The notes under the pieces: generated by a model
The model's database searches: none
What the model was told of the DNA's origin: nothing
What the model saw: the letters and a program-made list of their open reading frames with translations, nothing else
Assembly (NCBI GenBank): GCA_963847575.1
Contig: CAWKAL010000138.1
Span: forward strand, 1-28,051
Length of the DNA: 28,051 nucleotides
Source: JASBSR01 sp963847575
GTDB lineage: Bacteria > Pseudomonadota > Gammaproteobacteria > SZUA-229
Direction of reading: 5' to 3'
Shown here: positions 25,153-28,051 of the stretch, piece after piece
How positions within the stretch are numbered: the stretch's first letter is position 1
How the letters are laid out: every line of letters starts with the position of its first letter
Program-made: the position numbers and the translations under genes

Positions 25153-26025
25153 TCACGCCTTGATTAAACTGCGAAGGGTTGCCAAATTGACTGGGTCCAT
25201 GTCGATTTCACTCCCGTCCTCGGTTTCTTCCGTTTTCGGCGTTTCCAGGTGGGCCGAATGGTTGGCCCAGCGTGAATCGTTGAGGAAGTTGGCGAATCCT
25301 TCGCGGCCAATGTAGCCGTCGCCAATGTGGGCGTGACGGTCTTTTTCTGGCCGAGTTCGAATTTGCTGTCGTTGAAATGGAAGGTCTTGATGTTGTCCAG
25401 GCCGACGATGCGGTCGAACTCGGTTATGGTGGCGGCGTAGGTTTCCGGCGTGCGAATGTCGTAGCCGGCAGCGAAGACGTGGCAGGTGTCGAAGGTCACG
25501 CCCAGCCGGTCGCTGGGGCCGACTTCTTGCAGCAGTTGGGCCAGATGCTCGAATTTGTAGCCGAGATTGGTGCCTTGTCCGGCCATTGTTTCTAGACAGA
25601 TGGTGACGTTGGGGGCGGAAACGGCCGTTTCCGCCAATACTCTTTGCAACGCCTTGGCAATCCGCGCCAAACCAGACGCCTCATCACTCTTTACATACGA
25701 AGCCGGGATGGAATGTGATAAAGGGAATGCCCAACTGGCCAGCCCGTTCTACCTCCACCTTCATCGCCTGGTACGACTTCTCCCACAAATCATCGTTCGG
25801 TGAAGCCACATTGATGAGATAGCTGGCGTGAACAGCTACCGGATGGATGTCATAGTCTGCTTCTGCTTTTTTGTAAGCGTCGATATCTTCATCAGTCAGT
25901 GGTTTGGCTTGCCACTGTCGATTGCTCTTGGTAAAAACCAGCATCGATTCGCAGCCGGCTTCCTGCCCCCGTTCAAATGCCTTGTAGACGCCGCCAGCGG
26001 CGCTCATGTGTGCCCCTAATCGCAT
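25153..26025 (-). pseudogene. nfo: Endonuclease IV, two frameshifts
   Basis: Nfo is a zinc-dependent AP endonuclease of the TIM-barrel fold that cuts DNA at abasic sites. Three frames together give a complete protein: MRLGAHMSAAGGVYKAFERG to FHPGFVCKE (stop 25684), then LARIAKALQRVLAET to FHFNDSKFELGQKK, then DRHAHIGDGYIGREGF to LIKA (stop 25153). Metal-site phrases seen are FHPG, CLETMAGQG, DTCHVFAAGYD, FHFNDSK and HAHIGDG. The first break has an extra base at TGTAAAGAG; the second lacks one base at AAAAAGACC. The net shift is zero and the length is about 290 codons, near E. coli Nfo (285). AAGGAG precedes ATG 26025. The corrected stop overlaps the open frame upstream of the toxin. Confidence 0.87.
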
Positions 26026-26043
26026 AAAATCTCCTTGAATAAG

Positions 26044-26093
26044 TGGCAAGTATGCAAGCGGCAAGGCTTGCCTTATTACCTGCATACTTGCCA
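26044..26093. repeat. 50-base nested palindrome between nfo and the next gene
   Basis: The outer arms TGGCAAGTATGCA (26044-26056) and TGCATACTTGCCA (26081-26093) are a perfect 13-bp inverted repeat. Inside, GGCAAG, G, CTTGCC (26060-26072) makes a second hairpin. There is no strong T-run, so a plain terminator is less likely than a small repeat element, though attenuation before nfo is possible. Confidence 0.75.
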
Positions 26094-26111
26094 TTTGAAA
26101 CTTTTAACTTT

Positions 26112-26336
26112 CTACCTTGTCAAATCTTCGCTTTTTTCACCGCTGAAATAGCCGATGGACTCCATGCCATCTAACGAGTAAACGGCATCGCCCACAATGC
26201 GCCAAATCCGTTTGCCGGATAAATCAACAATGAATTCCCCTTCCCGTTGGCCGGTTGGTTCGTCTTCGAGGGTGTAAAGTACGCTGCCTTGCAAATAAGC
26301 AAATTGTTCTCCTTTACGATCAATTAAACCGCGCAT
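26112..26336 (-). CDS. Small beta-rich protein, unknown function
   Basis: A 74-residue protein with repeated short strands, for example RKGEQFAYLQGSVLYTLEDE, GEFIVDLSGKRIWRIVGDAV and YSLDGMESIGYFSGE. The repeating 'G..a.l.g..ly.l.g' pattern looks like small beta-sheet proteins I associate with Chloroflexota; I cannot name a family with certainty. The start is well supported: GGAGGTGA (26340-26347), a full match to the 16S rRNA end, lies three bases before the ATG. A TATAAT-like -10 on the same strand is at 26435-26440. nfo lies downstream past the palindrome. Confidence 0.7.
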   Translation of the reverse strand: MRGLIDRKGEQFAYLQGSVLYTLEDEPTGQREGEFIVDLSGKRIWRIVGDAVYSLDGMESIGYFSGEKSEDLTR

Positions 26337-26339
26337 TTG

Positions 26340-26347
26340 TCACCTCC
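26340..26347 (-). promoter_or_regulatory. Very strong Shine-Dalgarno of the small beta protein
   Basis: On the minus strand GGAGGTGA is eight contiguous bases complementary to the 3' end of 16S rRNA and sits three bases from the ATG at 26336. It decides the start. Confidence 0.7.
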
Positions 26348-26434
26348 GTGTAGAAAGGCAGAAGGCGGAGTGTAGAAGACAGAATGTGTGATTGGTTTTC
26401 CGCCTTGCGCCAGCAATCTAGCCCAGATAGTTTC

Positions 26435-26440
26435 ATTATA
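26435..26440 (-). promoter_or_regulatory. Possible -10 promoter element
   Basis: The minus strand reads TATAAT within CTGTTGTATAATGAAAC, about 100 bases before the small beta protein gene. I do not see a good -35 at 16-18 bases, so this is weak. The rest of the 26337-26568 gap shows no gene; it has a purine-rich stretch near 26350-26390. Confidence 0.3.
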
Positions 26441-26568
26441 CAACAGGTTTAGGCAAGCGCAGTTTTTAACTTGTGCATTTTGAGCGGAAAAAACGGCGCT
26501 TGCTTGATAGGAATCGTTTTCTTTCTAAAAAGTTGTTTGTAAACGAATCCTTATGTCCTTGGCGGGGA

Positions 26569-27330
26569 TCACGGCACGGTAAAGGTGGATTGGACAGTGC
26601 CTGCGGCATCGCGCAGGAAAATTTGTTCGCCAGGTTCCCACACGGCCGTTTCCAATCCCCAATATTGATCGGCCGGTCCGTTTTGGCCCGCTTCGGTATG
26701 AATTTGGATGGCGGCGCCGTCGCCAAATAACGTTACTTGTCCAAACTCGAACTGGTGACCATCCTCGTCATATAGTTCCCAGCCTTGTAAGGCGATTTGA
26801 CTGCTGCCGTAGTTGGCAATTTGGATGGCTTCCTCAGTCAGGCTGCCGACCCCGGTAACGGCCGTAATCACAACCTCAACCTCGCCGGCCACTAAAGCTT
26901 CCGTCGGGATGGGGCTGGGTAAAACATCGACTGGCGCTGCGGTGGGCGGCGGCGTGGCCGTGGCCAGTCCGCCGATGGGAATGATCAACTCTTGACCAAC
27001 GGACAAGATATTGGGATTAGTAAGGCCGTTGGCAGCCATCAAATCATCCAGGGGGACATCGTAAAACGTGCTCAGGTTGCCCAATGTATCGCCAGCTTTG
27101 ACGACATGAATGATGGGGCGATCCTCTTCTTCCGGTTCAGGGGTGTCCGTGGCAACAGCCCCGACTGGGGCGCTGGTGGCGAGGGGGATGGTGGGGATAA
27201 CGGCCGTTTCTCCTGCATCAACCGTATCCGACGGACTGCGATTGTCCCACCAATACAAAATAGCCAGCATCGTCATGGCCGAAACCAGAACATTAAGCAA
27301 TAAAAAAGGTAACATGCGACGAAATGACAT
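26569..27330 (-). CDS. Membrane-anchored LysM and lamin-tail domain protein
   Basis: About 253 residues. In order: a membrane segment (LPFLLLNVLVSAMTMLAILY), a Thr/Pro/Ala/Glu-rich linker, one LysM domain (HVVKAGDTLGNLSTFYDVPL then DLMAANGLTNPNILSVGQEL), a second Thr/Pro-rich linker (ATATPPPTAAP), and a C-terminal lamin-tail-like domain (EEAIQIANYGSSQIALQGWE to EPGEQIFLRD). LysM binds peptidoglycan-type glycans; bacterial lamin-tail domains occur in extracellular proteins. ATG 27330 was chosen because AGGAGA lies just upstream; an ATG at 27360 is open but has no such signal. This domain style is common in Chloroflexota. It is divergent from glgA. Confidence 0.85.
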   Translation of the reverse strand: MSFRRMLPFLLLNVLVSAMTMLAILYWWDNRSPSDTVDAGETAVIPTIPLATSAPVGAVATDTPEPEEEDRPIIHVVKAGDTLGNLSTFYDVPLDDLMAANGLTNPNILSVGQELIIPIGGLATATPPPTAAPVDVLPSPIPTEALVAGEVEVVITAVTGVGSLTEEAIQIANYGSSQIALQGWELYDEDGHQFEFGQVTLFGDGAAIQIHTEAGQNGPADQYWGLETAVWEPGEQIFLRDAAGTVQSTFTVP

Positions 27331-27416
27331 GATTTTCTCCTGAGTGCGCGTATTGTACATCAGCGATCAAGCACGGCAAAGCCGCCCGCTGGTCGGCTAA
27401 TAAAAATAAATTTGAA

Positions 27417-27435
27417 CTACGAGGCAAGATCGTAG
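27417..27435. promoter_or_regulatory. Inverted repeat in the divergent LysM/glgA gap
   Basis: CTACGA, seven bases, TCGTAG is a perfect 6-bp inverted repeat in the 204-base gap between the divergent LysM gene and glgA. It could be a regulator site but is short enough to occur by chance. Confidence 0.2.
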
Positions 27436-27534
27436 ACAATAGGGATGCGTTCACAAATAAATTAAAACTTATCAAGTCTGACAGAAGGCGACAGACCAAG
27501 CAAAGAGTTGTCGAATTGTACATAAGGTGAAGTA

Positions 27535-28051
27535 ATGACCGAATCATTGAAAATTTTGTTTCTCAGCGCCGAAGTTGCCCCGTTTGCCAAAACAGGCGGC
27601 CTGGGTGATATTGGTGGATCTTTGCCCAAAGCGCTGCGGGCGATGGGGCACGACGTACGGGTCATGATGCCTGCCTACCAAAATATCGAATCCGGATATC
27701 CCGGTGTAGAACCAGTTCCCATTCGTTTGGATGTGCCCACAAACTTCGGTGACACGCCGGCCGGCGTATTCCAGGGAAACTTACCCGACAGTGATGTGCC
27801 CATTTACTTCATTGCCGAATGGCACTTGTTCAACCGGCCTACGCTGTACGGCTACTGGGATGATCCTTACCGATTTGCCTTCTTCAGCCGGGCCGCACTA
27901 GAGCTAACCGTGGCGCTGGAATGGAAGCCCGATGTGCTGCACGCCCACGATTGGCACACAGCACCAGCCATTACCTGGCTTTCCACCGCCGGACAAAGCT
28001 ACGAACATTTTCGTGGGATTCCCAGCGTCTTCACCATTCACAATCTGGCCC
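27535..28051 (+). CDS. glgA: Glycogen synthase, 3' end cut by window edge
   Basis: The first 172 residues of a GT5 ADP-glucose:glycogen glucosyltransferase. The KxGGL substrate motif is in SAEVAPFAKTGGLGDIGGSL (about residues 11-30). Then come VRVMMPAYQNI, DDPYRFAFFSRAALE and LHAHDWHTAPAITWL, as in bacterial GlgA. The enzyme extends alpha-1,4-glucan chains from ADP-glucose. The start is ATG 27535 after AAGGTGA (about 27521-27528). It belongs to the second, Chloroflexota-like part of the window. Nothing in the window shows its partners. Confidence 0.95.
   Translation, partial: MTESLKILFLSAEVAPFAKTGGLGDIGGSLPKALRAMGHDVRVMMPAYQNIESGYPGVEPVPIRLDVPTNFGDTPAGVFQGNLPDSDVPIYFIAEWHLFNRPTLYGYWDDPYRFAFFSRAALELTVALEWKPDVLHAHDWHTAPAITWLSTAGQSYEHFRGIPSVFTIHNLA

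Overview
Positions 1 to about 23,865 look like one gammaproteobacterial chromosome segment. The central block is the conserved gyrA-serC-serA-pheA-hisC-tyrA-aroA-cmk-rpsA-ihfB-lapB-pyrF-comEA run, all on the minus strand. The protein sequences are close to Pseudomonas/E. coli types: S1 has exactly 557 residues, GyrA carries Thr83/Asp87/Tyr122, and there is an SdhA/SdhB/SdhE set. I cannot name an order or genus from sequence alone. From about 23,930 to the end the window looks like another genome, most likely Chloroflexota. It holds a frameshifted endonuclease IV, a short beta-repeat protein, a membrane-anchored LysM plus lamin-tail protein with Thr/Pro/Ala linkers, and a glycogen synthase start. 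An octamer palindrome (ACGGCCGT) occurs four times here, and I did not see it in the first part.

Layout, left to right. 1-1550: a partial secreted protein and a ferritin-like DUF455 protein. 1601-1632: terminator of comEA. 1682-4313: comEA, pyrF, lapB (without lapA) and ihfB. 4384-8245: rpsA, cmk and aroA. 8263-8467: a nested-palindrome repeat. 8482-12744: tyrA, hisC, pheA and serA (aromatic and serine biosynthesis). 12857-16566: serC and gyrA. 16774-17262: DUF1249. 17378-19566, plus strand: a three-gene operon of an ICMT-like methyltransferase, a small kinase and a membrane-anchored toroid-like protein, which is the best candidate for an undescribed system. 19681-20760: a GalT-family nucleotidyltransferase, followed by a bidirectional terminator. 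20818-23929, minus strand: DUF2892 protein, sdhE, sdhB (one-base frameshift), a second inverted copy of the 205-bp repeat, and an sdhA that has lost its first ~70 codons at the junction. 23926-25156: GNAT acetyltransferase and a HigBA-like toxin-antitoxin pair, AT-rich. 25153-28051: nfo (two frameshifts), a small beta protein, the LysM protein, and glgA running off the end.

How the genes work together. SerC, SerA, PheA, HisC, TyrA and AroA link serine and aromatic amino acid synthesis, in one direction with replication/translation genes (gyrA, cmk, rpsA, ihfB) and the LPS-regulating gene lapB. The sdh genes encode the soluble half of complex II and its flavinylation factor, but as sequenced sdhA cannot give a flavoprotein. 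The abrupt end of sdhA homology, the change of gene content and word usage, and the cluster of one-base frameshifts near the junction make a chimeric contig the simplest reading. A real insertion is not excluded.
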